Positions 1-20,729 of a stretch of 64,000 bases of DNA are shown in pieces; position 1 is the stretch's first letter, and each line of letters begins with the position of its first letter. The translations under genes were made by a program, and so were the position numbers. The notes below the pieces were generated by a model. That model saw nothing but the letters and a program-made list of their open reading frames with translations, was not told the DNA's origin and searched no databases. The stretch is from positions 18,535,458 to 18,599,457 of the forward strand of contig NC_091096.1 in the NCBI RefSeq assembly GCF_024713975.1, read 5' to 3'. The DNA is from Paralichthys olivaceus. Lineage: Eukaryota > Chordata > Actinopteri > Pleuronectiformes > Paralichthyidae.

Positions 1-560
1 TTTTCTTTGGACCCCCCCCCCCCCTCTCTCTTTTCTTTTCTTTTTACCTCCACAAGCTGAACTTCAAAACTCATCCCCGTCGTTAAGAGAAAAACAAAAC
101 AATAATCCGAGATCATCACCTGCTGAAAATCGACGAGGTTTTCTCGCGAGACGTGTGGTCGTTTGTCTTGGCAGAAGAAGAAGAAGAAAAAATAGAGTCG
201 CGGCGGAAGGTTTCTTGTTGTTGTTGTTGTTGTTTTAGGGTCCTGGTGGTTAGGTCCTTGTGTCCTCCGTCAGACAGCCTCAGGTCGGTTCACCTCTCCC
301 TTCCTCTGCCCTCCTGCCTCTCTCTGCCTCTCTCTCTCTTCGTCTCCTCTTCCCTCTGGATGGATGTTTGTTTCCTTCTTTAGTAAGAGGGCTGGCGGAT
401 GATGTCACGGGTGAAACGACGTGTCGCCATTGGCTGCCCGCGGAGCCCCCGAGCGCTTTGTACAGTTCCGCGAGACGAGGAGGAGGAGGGTGGTCGGGTG
501 CGCGCGTGCGCGTAGCCAAGGGCTCGCGTTATTACCTTATTACACATCCATTCGTCATCT
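1..560 (-). promoter_or_regulatory. GC-rich promoter and candidate 5' untranslated exon of a minus-strand gene
   Basis: The segment is much richer in CpG than the following 8 kb. It carries the palindrome TCTCGCGAGA at 142-151, an element typical of vertebrate housekeeping CpG-island promoters (bound by BANP), and a minus-strand CCAAT box (CCATTGG on plus, 27 bases into the line at 427-433). On the minus strand a good donor, GAG|GTAAAA, lies at position 48/47, so a non-coding first exon could run from roughly 150-370 down to 48 and continue off the left edge. In human the gene left of TMC1 on the opposite strand is ZFAND5; that this is its fish 5' end is inference from synteny only, and no coding sequence is visible here. 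Confidence 0.4.
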
Positions 561-1559
561 TCCCACAAGGACACGAATCTTTTTTATTTTTTTATTTATT
601 TTTCTATTGAGTAATCCACCCTAGACGAATGGGTGAATGAATAATGGTGCTGACAGGACTGGGTTTCCAAAGACTAAAAAAGAATGCTGTCACCAGGAGG
701 GTGATCAGGGGACGTCTCATCCTGTGTCTGTGGGCGAGAGGAGGAACTATTTTGTTTGGTGGAAAACAGCCTCGCCCCTCCTGCCACAGTGTGATTACTT
801 CTGTCAGAGGAACAAAACAAGCGCACATTTAGAGCCAGATAAGATGTACCAGCCTGTTTGTTGGTGGCTGCCTCACACTTGTTGTGTTTCCAGCAGGTAA
901 CAACAGAAAACAGGTTCGGGTGATAGCATTAACACTGTTTTCAAACTGATACTCTGATAAGACCAGGGTCCCAATCACTGATAACAATACTTTTATATAA
1001 TCAAAATTGTTTACCTACTATCAAATGGAAGGTAATCTAACATTGCCTATGAATGTGTAATTATCAGTTGACTACTTCAGAATATGCTTAATTACCACTG
1101 GTCTGTTTTAAATACATGTTACAACACTATGTATCTGCTTATGACTATATATATAGATCTTTTATTCAGTGAGGTATTATCATAATGGTAATTGTCTCAA
1201 GTGTTCATGTGACCAACCAATCTTTTAGTAGCAAGACTTAAGGCAAGGATTGGCAAGTCAGGAAAAGTAAGCAAGGGTAGGCTACACACATACATACCAT
1301 TCCCCACCCTCGGACCCTATCGAAGACAAACTGCTTGACAGATGAAGCAAAGATTTCCGTCGCTCATGTATGTTGATTAAAATGAAATGGTTGGTTGTGT
1401 TTATTACAGTCCTGAGGATCACAGGACACCATCTTTTTTTCCTTTTGTCTGCAGAAGACATTATTTATTGAAGGCTACCAGGATCATGTGAAGAGGATTT
1501 CAACAAATTAGATAAAATGTTTTTCAGAAACAACAACAACCAACCCTACCTTGAAATAA

Positions 1560-1840
1560 AGACGTTTCATTTGTAGTTTCAATACTAAAGGTACGCCCAC
1601 CCGAGGACCCTTATTTACATAATGCATAGCCCCTGGCCCCCATTCTTAGCCAAAACCATCACAGTTGTTAAACCTATTACCTTTAGAACAAGCTTAATTC
1701 TTCCTCCAAATCCAAATCTTAGCCCTTAAACAATTTTATGGAAGAACTGGTCCAAGTGTGGCCAAAATGTCTTTTCTTTGGAAAAAAAACATTCTCAGCG
1801 TATCTCAAATATGTCCTCACAAATATAAATATGCACCACA
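1560..1840 (+). repeat. Decayed teleost interspersed repeat, 'gaggaccc...tcctcacaa' type
   Basis: The stretch runs from GAGGACCC through an AACC/TTAGCC-rich middle to 'gtcctcacaaatataaatatg'-like sequence. It resembles a widespread teleost repeat with flanking 'gtcctcac' blocks around an array of 'ccctaacc' words. A related stretch lies at 2940-3240. Both are strongly mutated. Identification is from memory of the pattern and needs a repeat-library match. Confidence 0.35.
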
Positions 1841-2939
1841 AGTGCACACAAACATGCTTGTGTTGCTGCTGAGAGAGCAAACATGTCTTGTGGGACGTCA
1901 CAAAAAACAAGAACTGAACAGCGTCTATAAATCGGGTTATATTGTAAGAAGAAAATGGTTGTGAAATCAATTTACGTCTCTGAAGGGAGCTGTTGTGGCA
2001 AACAGTGTCCTAACTACCACTGAGGGCACTTGAGGTCTTGTGCTTAGTGTTGTTTCAGGGAACATGGGGAGAGGGTGGATATCATTTGCAATCAGATATT
2101 CAAAAGTCTCAAATTCGACAGTTTTATGTCAAAAATATGAATAAAAATGAGGGACATTTCCTGAAGAATTCTTTGCCTAGTTTTCTACTACTGGCTTTGA
2201 GAGACATTTAGACTCAGTTGTGTTGGTAGATCAAATTTGCTTAATACATATTTAACTGTGAAATGAATAAACAAAAACTGGGAGAGATTTTTGTAGTCAC
2301 TCAAAAAATGTAATGGGGGCACTGGATGAAACTGGGGACTCTGGCCTCAGTATGTCTAAAATCTGGTGTTGAACATATTTCTTGTGAAAGACTTAAACAA
2401 ATCTTTTGGGCACTTATTCTTTATAAAGTATTACGTAGCCCCCCCATTTCTAACACCATCGGCCACCAGAGCATATCATGCGTTGGTCATATAGCTGAGA
2501 AGTATGAAAACGTGTAACTCGCAGTGAGTCATGGAGCTGTATGGTTCATCCTGCAGATCTAACAAGTCCCAGCGTATTCCACCACCTCGTCAGTGTAGTG
2601 ACACACACAACCCCAGGCACTGCAGGCCACGCTCAGCAGAAAACAAATACTTGGGGTGGGGTGTTGTGTTTGTGTGCGAGTGTGTTTGAGGGAACATGTT
2701 GTCATCTGCCAGTGAGGGGATTCTTGGAAAGACGAGTACAGTCTGGAAGCCACTGGCTAACACAACCTGTTTTGCTCCAGTTTAAACCAGAGTGAAACTG
2801 AAAAAGCGAAGACAAGCAAAAGTAAAAGCAGGAACTACTGCTTATCTTCAACCGTCACAGCTTTATAGGGGAATGTATTTTTATTGTTTCAAATGTTTTA
2901 TCATGAAGCATCATCTCAAAAATGACAAAACGTAGCGTT

Positions 2940-3240
2940 CTTAAAGTCAAACACACACATACACACATACGTTACAATTACATTCACATACATTAAATTC
3001 ATGGAGACTAGTCTCACATGAATTATATTTATGACCTAACCCTAACTCATACCTTAACCTAACCCATATCAAACTGTAAAGCATGTCTTCACCTTAAATT
3101 GTAATTATTTTTATTTTGGGGACTTGCCCTTAGTCCCCATAAAGAAGTCAAATCCCCATAATATGACTATGTAAGCACATTTAGGTAATACCTGGACCAC
3201 ACCTGAGTAATACCTGGACCACACACCCACATATTTTAGG
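2940..3240. repeat. Decayed teleost repeat with internal direct duplication
   Basis: It contains 'cctaaccctaac' and 'taacctaaccc' words, then GTCCCCATAAAGAAGTC followed by 'aaatccccataatatgac', as in a common teleost repeat. Near 3184-3225 the phrase 'taatacctggaccacac' occurs twice in tandem, a small local duplication. No coding content is evident. Confidence 0.4.
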
Positions 3241-4309
3241 GGAATATATTCATCATAATATGTTATATTTGTTATCTTTATAAAATAAAGGAAACTGGTC
3301 AATAAAAGGTATAAAATGTGAAACACACATTGAGCGAGTGGAGGAGACCTGGCAACTGAACAAAAGTAAACTCATGGGGGATATTTGCTTAGAAACAAAC
3401 TGATCAGGTTTGGTCGGATTGTTAATCTCTGATAACTGTTAAGACAGCTGGTGATTGGCATTTAAAAGGCATATACAGTCGGTGTTTCTTTCTAGTGTTG
3501 CATGAACAAAAGAGAAAAAGAGACACTCCCATACATTTCAGCAAATTAATCAGTAGCACATGATGGTAATATATTGTCTTCTTTGATAAGAGTGAGGTCA
3601 TTTGCATACAATTTACTGCCAGTGTATCAAGGGTGGGGGGGTCTTAAAAAACAAGGAGCATTATTCTCTGATTAAGGAGACAATTTAATCAAACACAGGT
3701 AAACAATTTTTGAATATTGCTCATAAAAACTCATCATGTGGCCTCGTTGAGCAAAGTATCTTCCGAGGATCACCTACAGTAATCATGGGGTTCAGTTACA
3801 GGCATGAGCTGAAAAGCTTTTTCATATGTGAGTAAAGAAAACACAGGGAAGGGAGGGAGGGAGGGAGAATCTAGTCTGTGTTTTACACTGAGGCCTTTGT
3901 GTGTGTGTGTGTGTGTTGTGTTAACGCAGCCCTGTACTTAGCAGAAAAGAAGGAGTGTGTGAAATGTATGTCTGTTTAGTATGTGAAGGTTCATGGGTTT
4001 CACTGAGGGAGGGGGCAGCTGAGGAGAGAGTGGGAGGTGTTGAGTATCATTACCCATCCCCCCCGCTGTCATAGCTTGGCTTCCATATATATGTGTGCGT
4101 GTGTGTTTGTAGGTTTTGGTACCACTGAGTGTGTGTGTGTGTGGGGGTGGTTATGGTGCTGATGGTTGCATGGGAGGTGGAGACTGAGAAGGAGGGGGGG
4201 GGGGGACATTTTTCCTTTTACAAAAGTTGATGGACAAGTGAGCAGGTGATGTTGCCATCACAACAGATGCATACAATTTGTATTTCTTTTTTGTTGTTGT
4301 GTCGTGGGC

Positions 4310-4535
4310 TGTATGTGTGTGAGAGAGAGGGAGGGTGTGTGTGTGTGAGAGAGAGAGAGTGAGAGGGTGTATGTGTGTTTGTGAGAGAGAGAAATAGTGT
4401 GTGTGTGTGTATGGGGGTGCAAGGATTATTTCTGTGAATCTGGAACAGCCTGTCTGTAGTTACTAGGCAGATATTGGCCCACCCGACACACACGCACACA
4501 CACAGACACACAGACACACAGACACACACGTGCAG
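4310..4535. repeat. GT/GA and CA microsatellite cluster
   Basis: Alternating (GT)n, (GA)n and (CA)n runs fill this stretch, with purine tracts on the left and CA tracts on the right. The long open frames across it translate into repetitive Cys-Val or Thr-His peptides and are not genes. Confidence 0.8.
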
Positions 4536-6929
4536 GCACAGCTTGCCAGTGTCTGGCGTCAGTGTGGTGAGACACTGTTGATAAAGGGGCTAGTGGTGGA
4601 AATGGCAGCTTATCCATTTACATAAGCTGTGTGTGGGGCTTGATAAGCTCTGTACCAAGGTTGACTAAAACCATTGCTTCAAAACTTGATCCCCCGCCCT
4701 GCTCTGACAAAATTAAAGTTCACGTGCAGCCCCTTATTTGGCAAGTGACGACATATGTGTGTGTCTTTGTGTGTTGACATAAGTAAAGAGAAGCATTTTC
4801 TTGAACAGAGGGTGTCTGTCTGTGGTTCAGGGGAGAAGAGGGAGAGCTTTGTTGCGATTCCTCGATACTTTCAGTTCCATTCACACTGTTGTTGCTGTAA
4901 TTGTTGAGGAGATGAAACACTGGAGGAAAGGTGAAACAAATTAAACACACAGAGTGATAGAGATATGAATAGAGGGCAAAAGAAACGGGTTTGATTCACT
5001 GTGATGTGCTGATTCAGCAGCCACTGACCATTCAGCCCCTCACTTGTGCTGCTACACGACTCCTCTCTCGACTCGTCTCGTGAATGTGTTTCTTGTTATT
5101 TCTGACCAGGGAGGAGTCCCCCCCTGAAACTTTCCCAGCTCACGCTCTCTGTCTAAGCTCTCTCCTTCTTCCTTTCTCCTCCCTTTTTCACACACACAGA
5201 CACACAAACTTCACCCTACATGGGCATCTGGGTGATTGCTGGACTAACACATTGTGTGAAAAAAGTGTGTGTTTGTGCAAATGTGGCTCTTGTGTAAAGT
5301 TGCAGGAAAAGTAATGCTTATGCTTTTACCAAGGTGCTCATGTGTGTTTACAGGCTGTCCTGTGTGGGTTTGTCCTCTGCAGCCGATATATGACACTGCA
5401 TGGTCGCTTGCGTGCCTGTGTGTGGCGAACAAATGTGAACCCCTGCATGTGAGTGTGTGTGCGTGTGCATGTGTGAAGGGGAGACAGAGTGAGTGCGTGT
5501 ACATGTGTGTGCAGCAGATGTCCTGTGTTCTCCTCCTCAGACTGGCTGCTCTTTGTTGCTGCTCCCTCGTGCAGACGGGCCTAGCCACGTGCTTCTCTGT
5601 CTGTGAGGACAAGCCACGCCCCCGTCTGTATAATCTGTCAATTGCAGCAGCAAAACCCCGCCCTTTGGACGACCCACAGTGGGACAGGGACCGCCCCCCT
5701 GCTCGATGACGCGGTTTTACTCACGCATACTGACCATGCTCTATCTCTCTTTGCTCCCCCTCTCTCACACCTACACACTGTCTATCTGTGGCAGCGTCAG
5801 AGCACGGGGTGTAAAATGTCTCTCCTGCACTTGATTTCTTGCAGATTTCTTACTTCTCGACTTACACCACAACAGTCAGCTCTCTGCGGAAACACTAGAA
5901 ACAGGAAGGAGGAACTGAGTAAAGGGGAAAATAAGAGAAGATAAAAAAAAAAGTCCAGCAATGGGCCCTTTGTTTCCAAGTAAAGACACGTGGCTGTTTT
6001 AATTTACCACTGTTATTTTCATTTTAATAACTTATCATAAACTTTATCAAAATTCAAAGATGTCTATTTTTTAACCTCTCCCCAATCAATCAGCAGTCTT
6101 CCAGATAAGCAGCCTGTATCACAGTGAGAATGTACACGATACACTGGGCTGTGGACGTCTTTCATGAAAGGTCCCACTGATTGCTCCACTTTGAATTCTT
6201 CTGGCAGAAATGTGTTTGTTTGAGTGTGTTTACTGAGTAACGTGTATAACTCAAACTCTCTTCTCACCTTCCTTCTCCCTCCTTCGCTCTGACAAAAACA
6301 AGCCAGGTATTAACCCTCGAGGCCACAACTCCCTGCTGCTTTGCATTTAACGTCACTAGTAGTTGGAGCCAAGGAGACGTTGCAGAGCTGCTGTTTGACT
6401 CGTTACAGTACATTCAGTCACTTTGCAGGGCTCACTAGCCTTTTGTCACTCCAACAGATGGATGAATCACTGTCTATCGCCTGCACACTGATAGCTCTAA
6501 AGTATTTTAGTGTTTCAACAGACAGACAAAAAAAAAGTACAGACAAACTATGCTGTGTATGCACAGCAATACACTCCTATCACTTCTAGCCCAGAAAACC
6601 ATATGTACTCTAAAACACATTCATCTGAACAGACCTGGACAAAATGCACATTCAAACACATAACATTTGACATAACAACGGTCAATAAGGCCACATCACC
6701 TGTACAACTCCTCTTCAATGTTCTGGCTGATCATTCAAGTTTATAAAGGATACAAGAGTTTTCCCAATTAACCCCTTTCGTAGGTGAATACATTTCAGTT
6801 CACTTTTGCCAGAGTGCTAAGTAGATTAAATGAAAACGTTTTTGTGGATAATGCTGACAAAGCAGGTTGTTCTTAAAAAAACACACAAAATAGAGTCCTA
6901 ACTTATGTTTTTAAGAGGGAAACACCTAA

Positions 6930-7070
6930 AATACAGTGACCATCCCTTAACATGGAGGAGGTGGAATTAATGTCCTAAACTGCAGCCAGCCACCGGGGGG
7001 GCGATTGAGACGCTTTGGCTTCACTTTTGGGGGGCTGTCATGTCTTCTATCTTTATCATCTATGAACTTC
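6930..7070 (+). repeat. Interspersed repeat, 'gcagccagccacc' type, copy 1
   Basis: The stretch reads through 'ctgcagccagccaccgg', 'gcgattgagacg', 'tggcttcacttttgggg' and 'tgtcatgtcttctatcttta'. The same ordered words recur at about 30,925-31,030, and the terminal word 'tacagtctatgg' is found alone near 41,315-41,330. This is a dispersed element common in percomorph genomes; I cannot name its family with confidence. Confidence 0.65.
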
Positions 7071-8840
7071 AGAAATCTGCACAAAAGGTAAATTTCTATT
7101 TGTGTTCTTCACTAACTGAGTGGATCAATATTTTAAAAAAATATAGTTTTATCTGTATCAGTTGTAAAATATCCTGTTGCTTCTTTGAAATGTTTTGTAG
7201 TCTGGCGTTAATCCTGATATATTATGTGCTGCATTGCCATATCCATTTCCAGTCACATGCATCTTGCAGTTGCTGCAGTTTGTTTCAATGCTACTCTGCT
7301 CAGATGGCCTTGATGACCTCCATCACCTCTGCGTTCAATGATTCCTCGAAATTGCAGCCAACTTTAGCACCAGGACACTGATATGTCTCCTGCTCTTTTC
7401 CGTCCACAAGCACACGAGTTCATACACATATAGACAAACAGACAGACATGATAGACTTTCTCCACATGTGCCAGCACAAACATACACAGACTCAGACACA
7501 CATGCAGAAAACAAGTAGGTTTAGGATAAAAATAATCTTTCACAAGGCAGAGGTGTCTTTTTCTACTTATAGTATTGAACAACACTGCCCTCTGCAGGTT
7601 CATGGGCTTTGTGGGTTCATGCACAGCTTGTTGGCCAATGTCCTGTCAGTATGACCCCATACTCAAATACATTTTCAGGTAAAATTTGAAATATTTTGAA
7701 TTTTATCATTAACTGTTGTTTTACTGATGGGACAGGGTTTAAACATGAAACAGGGAGAGAGAGCAGGGAAGACAAAGGACCAGGTTGGAACTGAATGTAT
7801 TTAACATTGGAGTTAACCTTATACCAACCTTATCAACCCTTAAAATATCCTTAATCAATCCTTACACTAACCTTAAACCTAAAATGTATTAGTTCTCTAA
7901 TGTGACTTTTTTTTTTACCATAGTTATTATACAACTACATATAAAAAAGCACACATTCAGATGTGTCATATGACTGCACTGATCCAGAAACCTACATAAC
8001 CACACAAGTCTAAGACAAGACAATTTCTTCATCACACACAACTCACAGATGAATAGTTAGCATTATACTTTAAAAATAAGAGAAACAGACTGACTGATGC
8101 CTTTGAGCCTTTTTATTTATTAATATATACAATTTTTAATTAATTTACTTAAAGGAAGTATATGCAGTAAATGTTCCAGCTGGCAAAGTGTTGAATCGTG
8201 CACCTGCAGCTCTGGTGGTATGTACCCTGACTATTCGACTATCAGGTCACCCCTTCTTATTGAGATACAGTACAAACCTCTAATGAAAGCAAATTTTTAA
8301 AAAGCAAATTCAAATAAATAGTTGTTCAAGGACCAGTATCATGGTCTAGATGAATTTAGCTATTTTATTCACTGCCGCTGATTCAGATATGATGGGGATG
8401 TGGGTGTGACTGTACACTGATAACAGTCCCTAGATAGACAATGTCCTTATTTCATGAAGAAAAGCAGATTGTGGATCACAAGCACATTCAGCTACGTAAG
8501 GTGAATGTGACTGTTGAATATCTCCTGTTAGTGAACAGCTGAGTCATTTGTTATGATAGTATTAAGACAAAAGAGCCATGACCCACATTTAGGCCTACTG
8601 CTCTCACAGCCTTTGTGTTTTTTTTATTTGTCTCACACACATACTCACACTCAAAACATTCACAGACACACATTCACAGCTGCATAAAGGCTGTCATAAC
8701 TGATCTGAATAATTGATTGCCAGTGAAATTGCGTGGCTCTAGGGTTTCCATGCCGTCTTTGTCCCTGTTTCGGGTCGATGGGTGGTGAGGAAAAAGTGAA
8801 CTTCTCATGCGAGTTGCTCATCATTGTTCCAGCCCCTTGA

Positions 8841-8869
8841 CACACACACACACACACACACACGCTGGC

Positions 8870-8901
<32 letters not shown>
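8841..8901. repeat. (CA)n microsatellite
   Basis: An interrupted CA dinucleotide tract about 60 bp long, split by 'gctggcacacg'. It lies about 90 bp upstream of the tmc1 start codon, so it is probably in or next to the tmc1 5' untranslated exon. Confidence 0.9.
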
Positions 8902-8990
8902 TGTAAAGATGCAGCAGGTAGAAGACCACCTCATATGCCCACTGGATGCTGGAATGACTGTTGTAGGAGACACAGCACCATGAGAGGAAG

Positions 8991-17396
<8,406 letters not shown>

Positions 17397-17788
17397 GCTG
17401 TGAAAACAGCATGGCAGTGACAGAGACAGAAAACAAAGCACTTTACTGACAATTGGTGTTCAACTGCAAACAGTGAACTGAGAGGAATGAGACTTGAAAT
17501 ATTAATTTTTGTGAAAGGATCTATTCACAATTTAAAGAGACATGAGTGTTTAGATGAGATTAATTTAACTTTTTCCTCAAATGTTGCACAATGGTTCTTA
17601 TGTCTGTCAGTGTTGTTTGAAAACACTAATCAGTAGTGAATTAAAACTGCAGTATTATTTTGAAATATGTAAAATGCATGTCTTTAAGCTACATTGGTCA
17701 AATGTGGGTGTGCTCTCCATTGTCACAGAAAATACAGAGATCAGTCCTGCTTGATTTAATCAGAGCAGCTCAATACAACAAAGCTATT

Positions 17789-18121
17789 ATTACCTCTGCC
17801 AAGGAGGTTATGTTGTTGTCTGCATTTGTTTGTTTATCAACAGCATTATGGGGAAACTCCGGGACAGAAATTAAAAATTAAAGGTTTGGTGCTGATATGG
17901 ATCAGAGGGCAGATCTAGGAATTAAAAACTAAAAAAACTAAAAAACATTTCTGTTGATTTCTCAGAGACTAATTGAACGATCCAGGGGAGTGATATTTAC
18001 GAGTGTGTCGAATTTGGTGTGGATCCAAATAAAATCTGGATCTGGTGAATTTAAATGTGGTTTCACAAGGGGACAGTCGGGCCTAGGCGCAGTGATGAAC
18101 TCTACCGAGTGACATTCTAGT
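17789..18121 (+). repeat. Interspersed repeat, 'cctctgccaaggaggttatg' family, copy 1
   Basis: It begins with 'cctctgccaaggaggtta' and ends 'gagtgacattctag', with the internal words 'gatctaggaatt', 'gatttctcagag' and 'gtgtggatccaaataaaa'. This is the most complete of at least four copies in the window (others near 46,197-46,500, 53,665-53,840 in reverse and 55,450-55,640). The family is widespread in fish; its class is not evident from the sequence. Confidence 0.75.
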
Positions 18122-19929
18122 TTTTTGGACTGCATACATTTTTCTGCATACTCCATTTTTGTCTTTAGAGACATATAGGATAATATTTTATTTGGTTTAA
18201 ATTTCCTAATCATGTCAGTTATATTACAAACTATAATCATTTTAAACTACACAGACAAATCCTTTTCTTGTGGCTTCATGGAAATGCAATCTGTGACTGA
18301 TAAGATCAATCACTCATCTCTGAATGGACTGACTGAAGTCTGTTATTTAGCTGTGAACATGTATATGACTCACTCAGACCTGGACACACTTACAGAGCGA
18401 CACATTATCCTTCATTTGGATTCTAATTTAAATGTCACGTGTAAATCTGTTCACTGGTCTCCCATGACCCATATCATGTAGCTTGGTCGTCTAAAGTAAA
18501 AGCTGGATGACCATTGGCGTTCCAGTAGCTGATCTGCACTTGTACACTGAGTGGTCCTGTCAGTCAACCTGTCATCTAGCTCAGCTGTCAGTCTACGTGG
18601 TGCTGTGTCATTAGTCAGACTTTATCAACCGGAAATTCAATATATTGATGGTCATTGAAAAGTCTTGCTCGTATTTAATTGAAATTGAAGCTCCACACAA
18701 TGTAAGGGTTACCTCTGAGGAGTAAGTGCTGGGTCTAAATCATTAAAGACAACACGTTGATAAGCCCATAATGCCACTGACATTAAATCACAGAGCCAAT
18801 CAGATCCACTTCCATTGAGGCTCATGATCAATTCATGGCAACTAAGCATTAAATATTCATTCTGCAGTTATTTGAGATCATCATGATGATTTATTCTTTT
18901 ACAAAGAGCCAAGGATTGTCAGTCACATTATTAAATGAGGACAGAGAGACACTATTAGGAGATAAGTAAATGTCCATCTACTCTGTAAATTGGAGACTCT
19001 TTTATAAATGTTCTCACTCTTATTTGTCCAGGTATGACCAACCACCTGCCCGCTGTTTCACCCCATTACTGGATTCGTTTTTTGGCTCTGTCCCAGTTTC
19101 CCTCCTTGTTGGTACAATGTGACAGAAAACTGAGCCCTGACAGGATGCACCTGACCGGATATCTCAATGTCAACTGTACCACAACGGGCATCTCTGGTTC
19201 ACCAACACTACGGAAGGGCGAGGTGGGACATTGTGGGACTACAAGAGCCGATTTAACTCTTCGGATTGTGTTGTGTTTTGCTTATGAGAGCAAAGATTAA
19301 CACTTAGGGTGGAAAGTTGGAATGTGTCTTGAGACTAAATGCATCCAGGCCTTCTTTAAGCCTACGTCCAGTACAGTGAGGAGGAGGCATGAAGAGTGTA
19401 TGAATGCAGGAAGTGGAGGGGCACAATCAGGAGGAGGAGCTAAATGAGGAGGACGTGAAAAGCTTGTCTCTCAGGTACAAGCCCTCAAGCCAGCATTCGT
19501 ATAACCCTCGCAAGTGTGGTGCTCTTTGTGTCAGCGTCCCTGCGTCTCCTATTTCCTCCTGCATTATTCAGGAGGGTCAGATCTGACATTTGACCATAAC
19601 CGCCCAGGTAGTAGCTGCAGCTTTATGCATTAGAGCTGGAAACCCATCATGTTGACAATTCAGTCTACATCCTTCAGTCATTTCTGTTGTCCCCTTCCAG
19701 CACTGGTCTTTAAAAACACATTTTTTATATCTGTCTTAAAACAAAGATAAACATGGGTTCACAGGTTTGGACTATAAATTCTGAGTTAGTCAAATCTAGT
19801 GGCTTTATTCAAAAGTTATTGTCTTTTCATTGCAAAGTTTCCTATTTGTGTTTTCCATTTTTAATACAGCCATACCAAAAGTCTCAACATTTAATGTAAC
19901 TTAGTCGGTCTAATAAAGCCTCATATATC

Positions 19930-20008
19930 CCCAACTAGGATCAATAAAGTTCATCTATCTCTCTATCTATCTATCTCTCTATCTATCTCTCTATCTATGT
20001 ATCTATCA
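19930..20008 (+). repeat. LINE-like 3' tail with CTAT tetranucleotide repeat
   Basis: The sequence 'aactaggatcaataaagttc' runs directly into a CTAT/CTCT array. Many fish LINEs of the L2/CR1 kind end in 'gggatcaataaagt' followed by a short tandem repeat, so this is probably a heavily 5'-truncated insertion. No reverse transcriptase sequence is present. Confidence 0.45.
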
Positions 20009-20528
20009 GCTTCAGCTGAACATTTTTTAATACACAGAATCACTATTTTGGATCCTGTTCCACATTACTTCATTGAAGTACAGTATAGCTTTAACAGGGC
20101 ACTGTGGGCTGTATTTAAATACAGTGACATGTTTCACTTTGCTCTCAGAATTACTTAAGCTTCCATCCAACTTTAATGAGACCTGACCTTTATGTCTACA
20201 TTTGCTCTGGTGTCTTGTTTCTGGGACACAGCTGAATGATTGCAAAAGTCCACCGTCCAAAGTCCAAAGTCCGACCGACTCAAAGTTATTTCCTTGTAAA
20301 ATCACAAACATTAAATGATGGGACAGGTTGAATTTGAATAAATGTTGGGATTAAGCATGTGAAGTGTGTATGTGATCTTGTTGCTCCACTCAAATATTGA
20401 TTAGCCGTTTGATTGACAAGTCCATTGTCTGACTGTTTCCTCGCCTGGCTCCTGATTATCATCCAATGATCGGAGTCTCTTTGACTGTTGTCAAGGAGCC
20501 AGGGCATTGAACAGCCTACGCCTGTGTG

Positions 20529-20530
<2 letters not shown>

Positions 20531-20563
<33 letters not shown>
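20531..20563. repeat. (GT)n microsatellite
   Basis: A plain GT dinucleotide tract of about 33 bp, some 125 bp upstream of the tmc2 start codon. Confidence 0.9.
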
Positions 20564-20566
<3 letters not shown>

Positions 20567-20627
20567 CATCCTGGCTTATTGACATGATACCCTCACAGGT
20601 GTATCAGCTGCTTACACTCAGTGCCTC

Positions 20628-20729
20628 ATGGAGGGAGAGTCTGAAGTGAGCAGAAGAGGACAGAGAGAACTGAAGGAGAAACAGAAGGATGCCTCCAAAG
20701 AGGAAAAACAATGCAGTGATCAACGTTGA
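20628..20729 (+). promoter_or_regulatory. Upstream ORF overlapping the tmc2 start
   Basis: An ATG at 20,628 opens a frame of about 33 codons that overlaps the tmc2 ATG (20,689) in another frame and stops at a TGA before the first exon's donor. The neighbouring tmc1 gene has a similar overlapping upstream ORF. Relevance depends on the unknown transcription start. Confidence 0.4.

Larger units (their letters stand above)
600..8900. other. Non-coding interval upstream of tmc1
   Basis: No convincing exon was found on either strand. The interval is AT-rich with many short CA/GT tracts (about 3899-3918, 4129-4142, 4310-4420, 4490-4530 and 5160-5540) and decayed interspersed repeats near 1560-1840, 2940-3240, 6930-7065 and 7790-7900. 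The open frames here are low-complexity translations of CA/GT tracts or unsupported by splice sites. The 5' untranslated region and promoter of tmc1 must lie in or near its right end, but no TATA box or clear non-coding exon could be placed. Confidence 0.6.
17397..20620. other. tmc1-tmc2 intergenic interval (includes tmc1 3' UTR)
   Basis: No supported exon was seen. A possible polyadenylation signal ATTAAA lies near 17,641, about 245 bp after the tmc1 stop. The rest holds one dispersed repeat (17,789-18,121), a LINE-like tail with CTAT repeats (about 19,930-20,008) and a (GT)n tract (20,531-20,563). Confidence 0.6.

Noticed and set aside
4218-5612. Several overlapping 70-150 residue frames on both strands
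   Set aside because: They run through CA/GT/GA tracts, overlap each other in opposite frames, and lack splice consensus or known motifs.
19034-19300. 88-residue plus-strand frame between tmc1 and tmc2
   Set aside because: No domain, no in-phase splice partners, and no link to either TMC gene.
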